The notes beneath the pieces are model-generated. The model worked only from the letters and a program-made list of their open reading frames with translations, was not told the origin of the DNA and searched no databases. A stretch of DNA of 64,000 nt from Carya illinoinensis (taxonomy: Eukaryota > Streptophyta > Magnoliopsida > Fagales > Juglandaceae): NCBI RefSeq assembly GCF_018687715.1, contig NC_056755.1, positions 22,456,001 through 22,520,000 on the forward strand, read 5' to 3'. Made by a program: the position numbers and the translations under genes. Positions 22,980 to 36,539 of this stretch are shown here, in pieces. How positions within the stretch are numbered: the first letter of the stretch is position 1; each line of letters begins with the position of its first letter.

Positions 22980-25900
22980 GTGAGTGGAAAGGCTGAAACT
23001 AGTAGGGAGTACCAACCTGTGGTTCCCTATCCTCAGAGATTGGCAGCTGGGCAAAAGAACAAATATTACATTGAGATTAAGGAGATTTTCGAGCAAGTAA
23101 AGATTAATATTTCACTCTTGGATGCCATACAACAAGTGCCTTCATATGCAAAATTTTTGAAGGACTTGTGCACAGTGAAGAGAAACTTGAATGTGAAGAA
23201 GAAAGCCTTCTTAATAAAGCAAGTTAGTGCACTGATATTGAGCGAAACTCTTCAGAAGTTTGGAGATCCCAGCTCTCCCCACATTTCCATTATGATTGGT
23301 GAGTCACACATTGGGAGAGCTCTATTTGATTTGGGGAGTAGTGTGAACTTGCTACCATTCTTAGTGTATGAGCAGTTGGGAATAGGTGAGCTAAAAAGAC
23401 CTCCATAATGCTACAGTGGGCTGATAGATTAATTAAAGTACTGAGGGGTATACTTGAAGATGTGCTGGTCTAGGTGAACATATTTCACTACCCAGTAAAT
23501 TTTGTAGTTCTTGACATGCAGCAGCCAGTCTCCACTATTCAGCATGGGCCTGTCATACTTGGACGCCCATTCCTTGCTAATTCCAATGCACTTATCAATT
23601 TTCGAAATGGAGTACTGAATTTCACTTTTGAGAATATGACAGTAGAGATGAATGTGTTCAATATTTGCAAGATGTCTAGTGGATGTGACGATTCAGATGC
23701 GCATGTTGTTGATATGGTATATGATTTTGACATTTTGGAGTTGTTATCAGTATTTGATTCTGAGAGTGCATTTAAGGATGGCTTTCCTGAGTAGTCTAAG
23801 GTTCTTTTTGAGACAATTCCTACATCATTAGAGTTAATAGAATCAGATGAGCAGTTGATAGAGACAACTGAGTCTCTTCAGTTATTAGATGTAAGTTACA
23901 CGAGTAATTGGCGTAGGCCAGTCTTTGAAGCACTTGATTTATCAAGAGCCATAAAGTCATAAGAAGAAGAAGTCCCAATACTAGAGCTGAAGCCAATACC
24001 TGAGAACTTGAAGTATATTTTTCTAGACCCAATTGAGGATACATTTCTAGTGGTAATTTCTTCTCAGCTTACTTCGAAGTAGGAAGCAAAGTTATTAACA
24101 GTGCTGAGACATCATCGACGAGCGATAGCCTGGACTATTGCAGATATCAAAGGTATTGACCCTTCAATTTGTATCCACAACATTTTTCTGGAATGAGATG
24201 TTAGACTAGTTCGTGATGCACAACGAAGGTTAAATCCTACCATGAAGGAGGTGGTAAAAAATGAAGTGCTAAAATTGTTAGCTGTGGGCGTCATTTATTC
24301 TATGTCCAATAGTCAGTGGGTAAGTCCGACACAGGTAGTAAAAAAAAATCTGGTTTAACTGTTATTGAAAATGCTAATGGTGAGTTGATCCTGACTAGGA
24401 AGGTAACGGGCTGAAGAATGTGTATTGACAAACGAATGTCGAATTTAGCCAGTCGAAAATATCACTTCCCATTATTTTTCCTAGATCAGATTTTAGAAAA
24501 AAATAGCTGGTAATACTTTTTATTGTTTCTTGGATGGCTTCTTTGGTTATTATCAAATTTTCATAGCACCAGAGGATCAAGAGAAGACCAGATTCACTTG
24601 CCCCTTTGGTACTTTTGCTTTTAGAAGAATGTCATTTGGTTTATGTAATGCACCTGCTACTTTTCAGCACTGTATGATGAGCATTTTTTCTAATATGCTT
24701 AATGACATGTGTGAGGTTTTTATGGATGATTTTTTTGTATTTGGTAAATCTTTTGATGTCTATTTAAAAAATCTTACTGCTGTATTGAAAAGATGTGAGG
24801 AGAAGAATTTATTGCTGAATTGGGAGAAATGTCAGTTTATAGTCACTAGTGGTTTGGTACTTAGGCATTTAGTTTCTGAATGTGGTATAAAGGTTCATAA
24901 GGCCAAGATAGAATTAATATCTCAACTACCTATTCTTAAGACAGTGAAGGATATTCGTTCTTTTTTTGGTCACGCTGGCTTCTATCAGCATTTCATTCAA
25001 GACTTTAATAGTATTGTAAAATCATTGTGTATTTTGTTGTAAAATGATACTACTTTTGTTTGGACTGATGAGTGCCAGCATGCTTTTGAGACCCTAAAAG
25101 AACACTTAACAGTTGCACCTATTATGCAAACTCCTCGATGGGACTTATTGTTTGAGATTATGACCGACGCTAGTGATTTCGCTCTTGGTGCCGTTTTTGG
25201 CGAAAGAGGGAAGAATAAGCCTTCGGTCATTTATTATGCAAGTCGTACTTTGAATGATGTACAAAAAAAATTACACCACCACCAAGAAGGAGTTATTAGC
25301 TTTGTGTTTGCCTTCGATAAATTTCGTTATTACATTATTGGGTCTCCTGTTATCATTTTTACTGACCATTCTGCTCTAAAGTATTTGTTGGCAAAGAAGG
25401 ATGCTAAACCCAGGTTGATTTGTTGGATTCTTTTGCTCCAAGAATTTGACATCACTAATCGGGATAAAAAAGGAGTCGAGAATGTGGTAGCCGATCACCT
25501 GTCACGACTACAGCCACCTGATGTGTCTACATCCATTCCTTCCTTGAATGAAGATTTTCCTTCTAAGCATCTTTTTGTAGTGTCACACACTCTATGGTTC
25601 ACTGACATTGTGAATTACCTTGTCATTGACCGGTTGCCAGAGCATTGGACTGGTCAGGACAAGCGTAAGTTCCTTGCAGAGGTATGATTTTATTACTTCG
25701 ATACTCCTTATCTTTTTAAGTATTGTGCTGATCAGTTGGTGCGTCGATGTATTCTCGATGATGAGTTTACCTCTGTTTTCCACTTTTGCCATACTGGGGC
25801 TTGTGGAGGCCATTTTGCAACTAAGAAAGCTATTGCCAAAATTTTGCAAAATGGACTCTACTAGCCTAATATTTTTAGAGATGTGGAGTCTTTCTGCAAG

Positions 25901-26887
25901 GCATGTGAGCCTTGTCAAAAACTTGAAAAAATCATAGCACATAACATGATGCCCCTTTCTCCTATTCTTACACTTGAGATATTTGATTGTTGGGGGATTG
26001 ACTTTATGGGACCATTCCCAAATGAATTTGGGAATTCTTATATTTTAGTTGTTGTGGATTATGTTTCAAAATGGGTAGAGGTCATACCTTGTAGAACAAA
26101 TGATCATAAGGTTGTCATCCATTTCTTGAAAGAATTATTTGCACGTTTTGGCATGTCCAAGGTAGTTATTAGTGATGGGCGTTCACATTTTTCTAACAAA
26201 CCTTTCAGAAAACTTATGCATAAATATGAAGTGACCCACAAAATCTCTACTCCATATCACCCCCAGACTAATGGTCAGGTTGAGTTGGCCAATACAGAAA
26301 TCAAACTTATTTTTGAAAAAACAGTCCGTCCCACTCGAAGGGACTAGTCTGAAAATTTGGTTGATGCTCTCTGGGCTTATAGGACTCCATTCAAAACTAA
26401 CTTAGGGATGTCACCTTATAGATTGGTTTATGGTAAGGTTTGTCATTTACCTGTTGAGATTCAACATCGTGCTTTATGGGCTATTAAGTAAATTAACTTT
26501 TCACTTGATGCTGTAAAAAATTTAAGAAAGTTGCAGATTTTGGAGTTTGATGAAGCAAGGAGGGAGGCTTACGACAATTCTCACTTGGCAAAGGAGCGAA
26601 TGAAGGCCGTGCATGACAAGAAGATCCATGACAAACATCTTGTCCCTGATCAGAAAGTACTCATCTATAATTCAAAACTACATCTTTTTCCTGGGAAGCT
26701 GAAATCCTGATGGAGTGGGCCAAATATTGTAAAGGAGGTTCATCCTCACAGGGTAGTAGACATTGTCAATCCGAAGATTGGCAATAGCTTCACTATCAAT
26801 GGATAACGTCTAAAATCGTTTATGACTACCTTTGATCCAAGTGATGAGATCTTGCTTTTGCAAGACCCCGACGAAGTTTTTTTATTT
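22980..26887 (+). pseudogene. Athila-A pol (protease, RT, RNase H, integrase)
   Basis: The linker VNISLLDAIQQVPSYAKFLK (about 23094) is followed by the protease active site ALFDLGSSVNLLPF (about 23321) and VILGRPFLANSNALI (about 23550). RT: GFFGYYQIFIAPEDQEKTRF (about 24536), FRRMSFGLCNAPATFQHC and the catalytic FMDDFFVF (about 24719). RNase [15 protein letters not shown] and [20 protein letters not shown]. Integrase: H2C2 finger around HFCHTGACGGHF, catalytic contexts GIDFMGPFP and VISDGRSHF, then STPYHPQTNGQVE. The C-terminal [19 protein letters not shown] parallels the fragment at 1-475. Stops occur at about 23792, 25040, 25685 and 26345, among others, with frame changes before the RT. Not functional. 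Confidence 0.92.
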
Positions 26888-27947
26888 TGATTATTTATTT
26901 ATTTAATTACATTTGATCTTTTATTTATATTTGTTGTTTTACTTTTATTTTATATCACATGATTGGTTGTCCGTGTTGTTTACTTATTCTTGTGCACTTT
27001 GTTTTCTTTCATTCGATTTATTGAGGACCATGTCTCTCACTAGTTAGGGATGGCATGTGTGCATAGATCTTTTTTAAAAAACAAAATTGCATTGATATGA
27101 TGTGCAGTGATACATATATGATTGACACACACTTTATTTCTAGTATTTTGTGAAATTTGAGCACCTTGGTTGAGTGGTTAAGCAGAATTATTTTGGGAAG
27201 ATTTATTTTCAAACTTGAGCATAGAACATGATTTCTAATACATCATATTTTGTTGATATATGGTTTGAAACACTGTACTGCTATATTTATTGAGATAAGA
27301 CTTGATAAGATTTATATAGAACGAAGGGAAAAGTTTGAAGGACCTTTTACACATGCTTACGCCTTAGTGTTCATCATTTACTGTCCACTGATTTAACACA
27401 AGAGAAGCAAACTGCAAGACTACTGAGCCATGCTAAAAAAAAAAGAAAAAAAAGAAAAAAAAAAGATTCAAAAAGAATCGAGAAAAGAAGAAGAAGAAAA
27501 GAATCGATAATGGTAGCTTAGTGAACTCTCCTAAGTAAAGGGATAGGAACAGTTATCCTAACTTTAGGAGTTAAGTGTTTAGCTTTTAACACTGAGTTGG
27601 CGTGAAAATTGCTAGTCTCTTAAACTTTGAGGTAGTTAAAATCAATAATAATTAATCTTAATGTTGAAAAATTCTATGACAAATCCTGACTAATAATGAG
27701 GAATACACAACCATGTAGCAACACACACATATGAGTTCTGAGACATTTTTCCCAATTCTATGTGGAGGATTGCTGAGACATTCTTGATGGGTATAGCTCT
27801 TGGGGTTGAGTAGTCATGGATCACCTTTTGTGAGAATTCAGAATTGTATTTGATTGCTTTTGTTTGAATTTCAATCTTTATGCAATGTTCATCTCAATTA
27901 ATTTTTACTATTTTACTTAGGGATTAGCAAAATGCTAGTTGGGGGTG
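26888..27947 (+). other. Athila-A 3' untranslated region and polypurine tract
   Basis: No usable ORF. It has A-rich runs (27435-27500), similarity to 600-1590, and a final G-rich tract GTTGGGGGTG (about 27939-27948) against the LTR. No envelope-like gene. Confidence 0.7.
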
Positions 27948-29398
27948 TGATTAAGCTGAAATATTGTATATTTTTATACATTTAGAACTAATATATTTTA
28001 TTATATTATTATTGGTTTTATATAAAATAATGTTAAAATGAATAAATCTGAGTTGTGATTTAAATTAGTTAATAGCATGATTTATGCTTAATTTTATAAC
28101 TTGTGGTTTGATTGGAAAATATTTTTTTTTTACATGCATAACACATCTTTAATATTTTATTCTTCATTTTTATTTTTTCTGATTTCTATTTTTTTTGTCT
28201 ATATAAATAGATGAATATAAAAAGTAAAAGGAAAGGACATGCATTTTGACTTGAAGCAAAATGCACAGCACAATTGCTTTTCATTTGAACGGAAGAGATG
28301 CAAAAGACACGAAGCAATTATTGCTTATGGACGGGGGACCCACCTTGATATTATCATTACTTTCATTTTGAATGCAAAAGAAGTGGAGTAGATTATTTTC
28401 ATTTCACTTGGAGCAACTTTCACATAGGACCCATAGGAGTCCTTGGGTTTTCAAAATATACACATGCATACAGGACTTTTGACCTAGGATGGCACACTTT
28501 TATTTTCTCTGCGCCATACACTTATATTTTCTTTGTGGCATTCAATTCAAACTGCACACCTTCTTTTCCTTTAGCAAGTTAATTCATTTATTTCAAGCCG
28601 TATATTATTTTCGATCAGCAAGTTAATTCATCATTCAGCGACACAACAATTTTATTTCTTTGGGCATTAATTGATTCAGGTAGCACACATATTTCTCTTG
28701 GACAAATTTTCATTTTCAAGCACACGGGGATAGAGATGTTTGGGTCTACACTGTAGTGCCGTTCAAGAGCTCCTTGAGGGGTCCAATTGCTGCTACAGTC
28801 CAGCCTCTTCCACTGCTATCCATCTCCATCACCATTCATCTGGCTTGCTCTTTTCATTCCCAACTTTATATTTAATTTTGATTTGAAGTTTATGGAGTAC
28901 TTTTGATATTTTTGGTTTAAAATTTTGGGCATTTTATTTGCTCTTCATTTTATTTTATGTCAATTATTGTTTTCTTGTTTCTTTAAACTTTCATTAAGTA
29001 TACATTACAATTGCATTTTAGATTGATTAAAGGTTAATGGACTTAAATAAAATTAGTTTTATACTTTAATTTTTAGATTAATTAAAATTGTTTAGTGTAG
29101 TTGAGTTCTTTAATTATTAATTTCAATTCATTAGTCTTTTATAGTTCATTTCGACACTAAAAAAAAATCCGAAAACATGAATCTAATCTATGAGTAGTGC
29201 CCTTTTTATTTTAGTTGCACTCTTCCATTCATTGTACATACCACCACTTTAGTTTGTGAAACTTTTCACCATTTTATACGAGTTTAGATTTAAACAACTT
29301 TTCTCGAGAAGACGATCTAGGAATTTTATTCCTAATTATTACACAATATCCTCCTGCACTTGGGATAGCATTTGTGCTACTTATTTTTTAGTGAGTCA
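27948..29398 (+). repeat. Athila-A 3' LTR
   Basis: Starts TGATTAAGCTGAAATATT and ends TTTAGTGAGTCA, followed by the second GGAAC. A TATA-like box lies at about 28199-28209. Confidence 0.93.
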
Positions 29399-29403
29399 GG
29401 AAC

Positions 29404-32400
29404 ACTCTAGGTAAAAATATCAGCAATCTATAAATGAGAGGAGACATGTTGTGTGCGAAGTTCACCCACGACTACAAGCTCACGGAGAAAGGGGTAGTCC
29501 AATTCAACATGCTTAGCCCGCTTGTGTGAAACTAGATTGGAGCTAAAAAAAAATTGCACTTTTGTTGTCACATAAGATAAAAGGTTGCTGAGGTATTGGT
29601 ACCTTGAGGTCACACAGAATATGTGTGAGCCAAATGAGTTTGGAGGCAGTGAAAGCAAGGGTATGATACTCAGATTCGCAGCTGGAATGAGAGATAGTTG
29701 GTTGTTTCTTAAAACTCCAGGAAACCAAATTATCACCAAGATAGATAAAATAACCAAAGGTTGAACAACAAGTATTAGGGCAGCCAGCTCAGTCAGCATC
29801 AAAGTAGGCAACGAGAGCACTAGGAGAAGAGGAGAGGTGAAAAGTTAAGCCAAAGTGAATGGTGCCTTTAACATAGCGGAGGATGCGCTTAATAGCCAGA
29901 AAGTGATCTTCAGTGGGGGCATGCAAGAATTGACTAACAGAGTTGACAACATGAGCAATATCAAGTCGGGTGATGGTCAAATATTGAAGTGCATTGACGA
30001 GAGATCTGTAGAGAGTGGGGTCAGAAAACAGAGAACCATCCACAGACAAGTGTTGAGAAACAACCATGGGAGTATGAACATTCTTATTGTCAAGTAACTG
30101 AGCTAGGAAAAGAATGTCCCGTGCATATTTAAGCTGACTGATGAAGAGACCATTAGAAGTTGGGGTAGCTTCAAGACCAAGAAAATAGCTGAGAGAGCCC
30201 AAGTCCTTAGTGGCAAACTTAGAATTGAGTTTACAAGTGAAGCTGTCAAGAATTGAGGAATTGTTGCATGTAATGATGATGTCATCGACATAAAGAAGCA
30301 AGTAGATAAAAAATAAACAGAGAGGTGTCAGCACGGCTAAAAGAAAAACCAAGGTGAATGAGAAAAGAGCTAAAGTGCTGAAACCAAGTACGGGGGGCTT
30401 GCTTGAGACCATAGATTAGCTTTCTTCAACTAGCAAACGTGGTTGGGACAGCGATGATCAATGTACCCTAGAGGCTGCTCCATATAAACTTGATCAATGA
30501 GAGTACCATTGAGGAACGCTTTCTTGACATCAAGTTGATGACGAGGCCATTTCTGTGCCATAGCAAGATAGAGTACAATGTGAATAGTAGTAGCCTTGAT
30601 TACAGGACTGAAAGTATCAGTGTAGTCAAGACCAGGTATCTATGTATAACCCTTGGCAACAAGACGGGCTTTGAGGGGTCAACAGATCCATAGGGCAATT
30701 ATTTGGTCTGGAAAACCCATTTGGAGCCCACAATGTTGGTGTTGGTAGGGTGAGAGACCAAAGCCCAGGTATGATATTCTTCAGTGCATGAATTTCTTCA
30801 TCCATGGTAGCAAGCCAAGCAGGATTCTTAGTAGCATATTTGAAACCTTTAGGTTCAGTTGATGCAAGGACAATAGGAAGAAGACCAAAAGTGCCCAACA
30901 AACTGAGATTTGCTAGATGATGAGTCTTGAAAATGCCAGCTTTAGCTCTCGTAAGCATAGGGTGAGTGCCCAACAGAACCACTAGAGCAGGTAGGAAAGG
31001 TGGACTAGACTCAGGAGAAGATGGACTTGGGGCCGAGTGCTACAAAGAGGGACATGCAAGAGAATGAGAAACCTGCAAGGGCTCATCCATTGGATCAGTA
31101 CACATAATATATGTACTAGACCTGGATTGAGTAATATGTCGGGAACATATGTCAGAGGGACAGGGAGGAAGATCTGTATGGATGAGATTGGATTCAAGGA
31201 ACCTGGAAAAATGAAATGAGGGTATAGGGTGGGCCTGAGAGGTAGCAAGGGAAGAAAAATGAGTTTCATCAAATTGAGCATGGCGAGTAATATAGAGCCT
31301 AGAGGTGGTGGGATCAAGGCAGTGAAACCCTTTGTGAGAGGAACTATAGCCTAGTAAAATACACAGAATGCTGCGAGGAGAAAGTTTGCTAGACATATAA
31401 TCACCTAGACTAGGATAAACACAACAACCAAAAGGGTGAAATTTTTCATAATTCCAAGGGTTACCATGCAAAAGCTCAAAAGGTGATTGACCTCCAAGAA
31501 GTGCTATGGGCAAGCAGTTGATGATGTAGGCTGCAGTGCTGAAGGCGTCAACCCAAAAATGAGGAGAAATGTGAGAATGAAAAATAAGTGCTAATCCAAT
31601 CTCAATCACATGGTGGTGTTTTCTTTCTACACAACCATTTTAGGTAGGTGTGTATGGACATGAGAGCTGATGGTGAATGCCAGAAGAACAAAAATGATCT
31701 TGAAAGAAATTACTAGTAAACTCAGAACCTCTGTCACTTTGAAAAATTTTGATACGAGCAGAATATTGATTTTCCACAAAATTTTGAAATTGAATAAAAA
31801 CATTATAGAAATCAAATTTCAATTTCAAATGATAGAGCCACGTGAAGCAAGAATAGTCATCAATAAAAAGAACTTAGTAGACAAACCCTAAATTAGATTT
31901 GAAGAGGGAGGGACCCCATATGTTGCAATGGATAAGATCAAGCACTTTAGATGACCCATGACTTTTTACAATTTGACACGTGCTACATAAAGCGGGAGAA
32001 GCCAACAAAGAGGTAAGATAAAGTTGTCCTTTTTTATTTAATAGAGAAAAAATAGAATGATTGACATGTCCAAGTCGTGCATGCCATAAATTATATGATG
32101 CATGAAGCGATTTATTTTTAAGGATAGAAATAAAAGCAGAATTGCCTCGCTTGAGCACATATAAGCCTCCATCACGCTTGCAAGTTGCCACCACCCTTCC
32201 TATTTTGCGATTCTGAGCAGTATACAAATTTTTAGTAAATGTAATAGATAATGGAAAATCATATGTTAATTTACGAATGGAAAGTGAATTTTTGGTGAGG
32301 TAAGGTACAACTAGGACATCGAGAAGATGGAGATTTGGGATAGGAGAAATTTTACCAGTGTAGGTAATGGGTAGAGACGCACCATTCCCAACAACTAATT

Positions 32401-33315
32401 GAGCCCATATCTTCAATGACAGAGCATGAGCTTGTGAATGCCTCGACTAGTTGAGCAGAGGGCTCATTCTGATCATAGCATTGGCGGAAGCGATAGGTGT
32501 AGTGGCCATCAATCCTACAAATTTGGCATCGTGGAGGACGACACCCTTGGCCTAAGTTGGAGTGTCCTTGTCCATAGCTGGAGGAACCACTGCCATTTCC
32601 ACTGGTGCGGCCTCCATGATTGCGGGAAGAACCACCACGATGGGTGGAGTTTTTGGTGGCTTGAAAAGTTGCAGTAGAGGAGGGAGATGGTTCCAGAGAT
32701 TTTTGGAAAATCTCAAGCTATTAGCTTTAGAGATTAAATCTGCAAGAGATAGGAGAGGGGTTTAAGCCATTTGTGCTATAGAAAAACTGGAGAAATCATT
32801 GCCAAGCCCACGAAGAAACCAGTGCACCTTGTCAGTGCCATCAACGGGACGACCAATCGCTTGAAGTTGGTCACAAAGTGCTTTGAAAGTATGAGCATAC
32901 TCGACAACTGATTTGGTGTCGTGTTTCATCAACTGTAAATCATCTTTGAGGCATAACTCAGCCTTTGAACGATGGTTGAACGTGTTCTCTAGTGAGAGCC
33001 ATATGTCATGTGCTGTGGAGAGGTCAACCAACTCAGACGTTGCTTCCTCTTGAGGGAGGAAAGAAAGAGACTGAGGAAGCATTGATCAGTATCCTTCGAA
33101 GCTAGATGTTTGTCACTTGGTGTGAGAGAATCAACGGTTTCAAATCTTGGGGGTGGCACAAGAGTGCCATCAACATAGCCTAATAATTCTTGACTCTCAA
33201 CAAGAGGGAGAAGTTGGCTTTTCTAGAGGAGATAATTTGAGGAAGAAAGTTTGATAGTGATCATGTGAATTAAGGTGTTGAAGAGGGGAAGGGTGGGAGA
33301 TGTTTCAGAAGCCAT
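29404..33315 (-). pseudogene. Copia-A gag-pol polyprotein
   Basis: The start is the minus-strand ATG at 33315-33313 (MASETSP). Domains in reading order: gag (32762-33082, with KDDLQLMKHDTKSVVEYAHT); zinc knuckle around CQICRIDGHY (about 32530); protease and GAG-pre-integrase (31874-32416, with LWHARLGHVNHS); integrase with FQSDRGSEF (about 31735) and AFSTAAYIINCLP (about 31530); RT with LLLYVDDIIITCNN (about 30280); RNase H with YFDADWAG and SSCESEYHTLA. Several frameshifts and stops divide it, including a stop early in gag where tryptophan is expected. The last codons and 3' UTR lie on the other side of Athila-A (19677-19753). Dead copy. Confidence 0.9.
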
Positions 33316-33354
33316 GAGAAGAAGAAGGGGATCGATGGGCTGCTAAACTAGTTC

Positions 33355-33368
33355 GGCTCTTAATACCA
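33355..33368 (-). other. Copia-A primer-binding site
   Basis: Minus-strand TGGTATTAAGAGCC directly abuts the 5' LTR. It is a variant of the initiator-tRNA-Met type site. Confidence 0.8.
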
Positions 33369-33568
33369 TAAGAATATTTGAAATCTTCCTTGCTTTTGGA
33401 GTTGAGTTGTATTGCTTTATATAGTTCTTTACAAATTGTTTAACCGTAATACAAATCAATGGCTATACAATTACAAACGAAACAATATACAAATAAATCT
33501 CCTTTAATCATGTTGGTCAACTTTGGCATGTATGAGAAGACTGTGATTGAGGAGTGATATCCTCAACA
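33369..33568 (-). repeat. Copia-A 5' LTR
   Basis: Partner of 19473-19676. It ends TCTTA rather than TCTCA, a single change in the terminal CA. GGTGG follows on the plus strand. Confidence 0.9.
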
Positions 33569-33573
33569 GGTGG

Positions 33574-34139
33574 AAAAGGAGGGAAAAAACTAAATATATG
33601 CACTTTATAGACTAGGCTGCGTAATGTTTTCTAGTATCATGACATATATGTCCATTTGTTTTGTAAAATATTTGACTTTGAGAGCATGTTTGTTGTGTTT
33701 TTTCTATGTTGTTGTTAGTTTAGTATCTTGTATACTTGGGATATTATATGCACATTCTAGCTTTTTATGACATGGATAACTACACCAAATCTTACAAGCA
33801 ATATATGACCACTCTCACATATACTCTTCTACTACTTTATCATCCATCAAATACGAAAATGGCAATGAACAAAAAGCTCCTAAGTTGCAACTTGTTCCAC
33901 AAGATTGGCAATTGCCACAACCAGGACATTAACCGTAAATATATATGCGAGCTTAATTCACTAATTCAAGGCATTAAACAACATGACATTCTACGCATGA
34001 TAGATGCCCATATCCTAGTCTTAATAACATTTGTTCAAATGGTGACCCCTATGAAATGATGGTTCTGTGTCTTGGGCAACTTGGAGATAATGCGATATGG
34101 TGTAGTAGTACCGCAACATGACTAGACAATAGGCATTTA
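33574..34139. other. No gene recognised; right flank of Copia-A
   Basis: A 107-codon open stretch (33736-34059) has no recognisable domain or codon pattern. Copy B carries no counterpart because Copia-B is broken before its 5' end. Confidence 0.4.
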
Positions 34140-34388
34140 GGTTGCGTTTGGATGTTGATAATAGCTGAGTTGAGTTGTGAATAATAGTATTTTGTAGGTC
34201 CAATTGAGATGAGTTTAACTTTTTTATATTGAGATGAGTTTAACATTTTAGGTTGAAATATATGAAGTAGGTTGACATGGGTTTAACATTTTTTTTTTTT
34301 TTTTGTGGGAAATTGAAAAACTAGTGGTCAATCTCATCAATGATTGGTTTGAAATTAGTTGAGTTGGTTTCAAAAACCAAACACATCC
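34140..34388. mobile_element. MITE-like element
   Basis: Starts GGTTGCGTTTGGATGTTGA and ends in the inverted form 'ccaaacacatcc'. The interior has 'gagatgagtttaac' repeats and a T run. It is similar to 45244-45469. Flanking TTA and TCA are a possible imperfect 3-bp duplication. Confidence 0.6.
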
Positions 34389-36539
34389 TCAATGCCCCCC
34401 ATTTTTCGTTCTAACATTAGGCCAAAATATTGACTATTATCAAAACTCAACCCATAGCCATTTATGAACAAAAATCTCTCTCTCCCTCTTAACTCTTGAA
34501 ACCCCTGCCCAATTGTTATTTGAGTGATTCCTGGGAGTTCTGGTATATAGAATGAATGCTATTTTCCAAGGATGCACTTCGATGAAAGTCTTTGAGGGTA
34601 AGTGTTTGAAACTTTGTCTATTTGCATTACATAATAAGTCTACAAGATGACTGTATGCTAAATACAATTCACATAATGCAAGACCAATAATGTCTCTACT
34701 GTTACAAAGAACACATGTTCTTTCTAAATGACCAAATTTATATAGAAATATTATACTTTTACCCACGTATTTTAAATGTGAAGAAAAGCTAGTTGGGATT
34801 GATATCGAGATACTAGAGATGTCAAAACAAAGATTTGAGTAAGAGTCTCGAGATGTCAAAACAATGACATACACTATAATTTGAAGAAGAAAAGACCCAT
34901 AGAAATCCATATAATGCTAAGATATAAGTGAATTAATTAATATAGAAACTAATAAAAACACATAAACATTCACAAATCTTTTAGATAACTTAATAGACAC
35001 CAAACAAGGATAATAAATTCTAAGTGTCAGTGATACTTATTGACTAGGTCACAAACATTGTGTTTCACAAGTAATATAAAAATATGCATGCTTTTTTTCA
35101 TCTGAATTAATTTGTGATTTTGAAAGCATAGTAAATAAGATATATAATAAATATAAGCCCTCGAGCCAGACATGAATATTATATGGTAGTTTCTACTATA
35201 TATATGGTACTATATATAACTTGCATACGTTCTAATAATTTTTATATTATTTAAGTATAGACTATCGTTAAAATAGATATTGCACTTGTACTAACAAGCT
35301 AAGGTCTTTACAAACTATATTTATATAATATCTTTACTTCTTGTTAAAAGTTAGTACTTCAATTCCATATATTGTTTTACTCAAAAATTGGAGAGAAATT
35401 CAAACAAGAACGTACAATTCGCATAGATTGGTCAATCATGTTGAGTTACTTGACACGTACTTGGAGACTCGATCATGTTTCTAACTTCAAGTGAGATACA
35501 TGGGTGTCTACAAGAGAGAAGAAGATGATGGATGAGGAAGGGTCCTACGTTCTTTGGCCCCTCGACTATTATCCATAAGGCCAAATGTACATTATATTTT
35601 GTACAAAGGACTAGCTTTTATGCCCGCGAGTCTATTTTTGTAACAAATCTTGAAGATTTCTTTGTAATTAAAATAGGCATGACCAATGTTAATGAGGTTT
35701 TTGAGCCAGCGCCAATGAAGGGTGTCGCGAAAAAAAGAAAATCAATTTAGGGTGAATGGAACATCTATCAATAGTCTCGTGATGTGATTTTTCACCTCCA
35801 TAAACTTCTCCATCATTGTACATAGTAGTGTACAATATTCTACTATTACATAATGATATCTAGGTCTTGCGATAATCTATTTCATATGTATAACCACTCA
35901 CCTTAAATGACTGAGGGGATCATTCAAAGTACAAAAATGGCATTTAGTTAAAAAAAACAATTAAATGGAAATGTTTTATAAAAAGCACATTTGACATCAT
36001 GCTTCGTAGGCCTTTTAAAACAAGTCAAAGAGAATGCTATTGTAAACACAACGTCTCTTACCTTCATAGTCCAAAATCAAGAATTTAACAAAAGAAACAT
36101 CATGATCATATTCCTCAATACATTAGCCTTCCACACAAACCACACTTATATAATCTACACAATCTAATTTTCAATTTGTCCAGCCAAATAATATCTATCA
36201 GTTGGAGGATATTCCCATATTTCAAACCCAAAAAATATAAACTTACGAGTTGAAAAGAAACAGCAGGAAAAAGGCACTGCGGCTTGAAGCAATCAACGGC
36301 GGACAGGCGGAGTGACTGTGGGCCATGGCGTCTTGTGGTGTGAGAGGCTGAGAGCTGAAGATGACTTGTGGGGAAGAATGAAGGCTAAACTACTGAAGCA
36401 AACGTGGAAGAATAAAGAAATGATGAGAGACCGAAATGAGTTAAAACGGCGTCGTTCCTATTTAAATGGAATGGCGTCATTCTAGTCAGTCAATTGAAAC
36501 CATTTCAGATGCAAAACAGAGTCGTTTCGCATCTTTTTT
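34389..36539. other. No gene recognised
   Basis: Open stretches at 34440-34910 (minus, 156 codons) and 35532-35750 (plus) show no domain that I recognise and are not supported as genes. 36420-36475 contains the AAACGGCGTCGTT motif seen in many plant promoters and LTRs. Confidence 0.4.

Larger units (their letters stand above)
19754..29398 (+). mobile_element. Athila-A, full-length Ty3/gypsy retrotransposon
   Basis: A 9645-bp element with two LTRs of 1451 bp each and a perfect 5-bp target duplication, GGAAC (19749-19753 and 29399-29403). It has a tRNA-Asp type primer-binding site, gag, pol and a G-rich tract before the 3' LTR. It is inserted near the 3' end of the Copia-A RNase H region. The unoccupied site survives in Copia-B (GGAAC at 52709-52713). 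Confidence 0.96.
19473..33568 (-). mobile_element. Copia-A, Ty1/copia element split by Athila-A
   Basis: A minus-strand copia element with LTRs of about 200 bp at 19473-19676 and 33369-33568. It is flanked by a perfect 5-bp duplication, GGTGG (19468-19472 and 33569-33573). Removing the 9.6-kb Athila insert leaves about 4.4 kb. The same insertion, with the same GGTGG, is at 52437 in copy B. Confidence 0.93.

Noticed and set aside
26888..27947. Envelope-like gene sought between pol and the 3' LTR of Athila-A
   Set aside because: No open frame or transmembrane-like stretch of useful length on the plus strand.
34440..34910. 156-codon minus-strand open stretch
   Set aside because: No recognisable domain, no supporting neighbour; length alone is not enough in AT-rich plant DNA.
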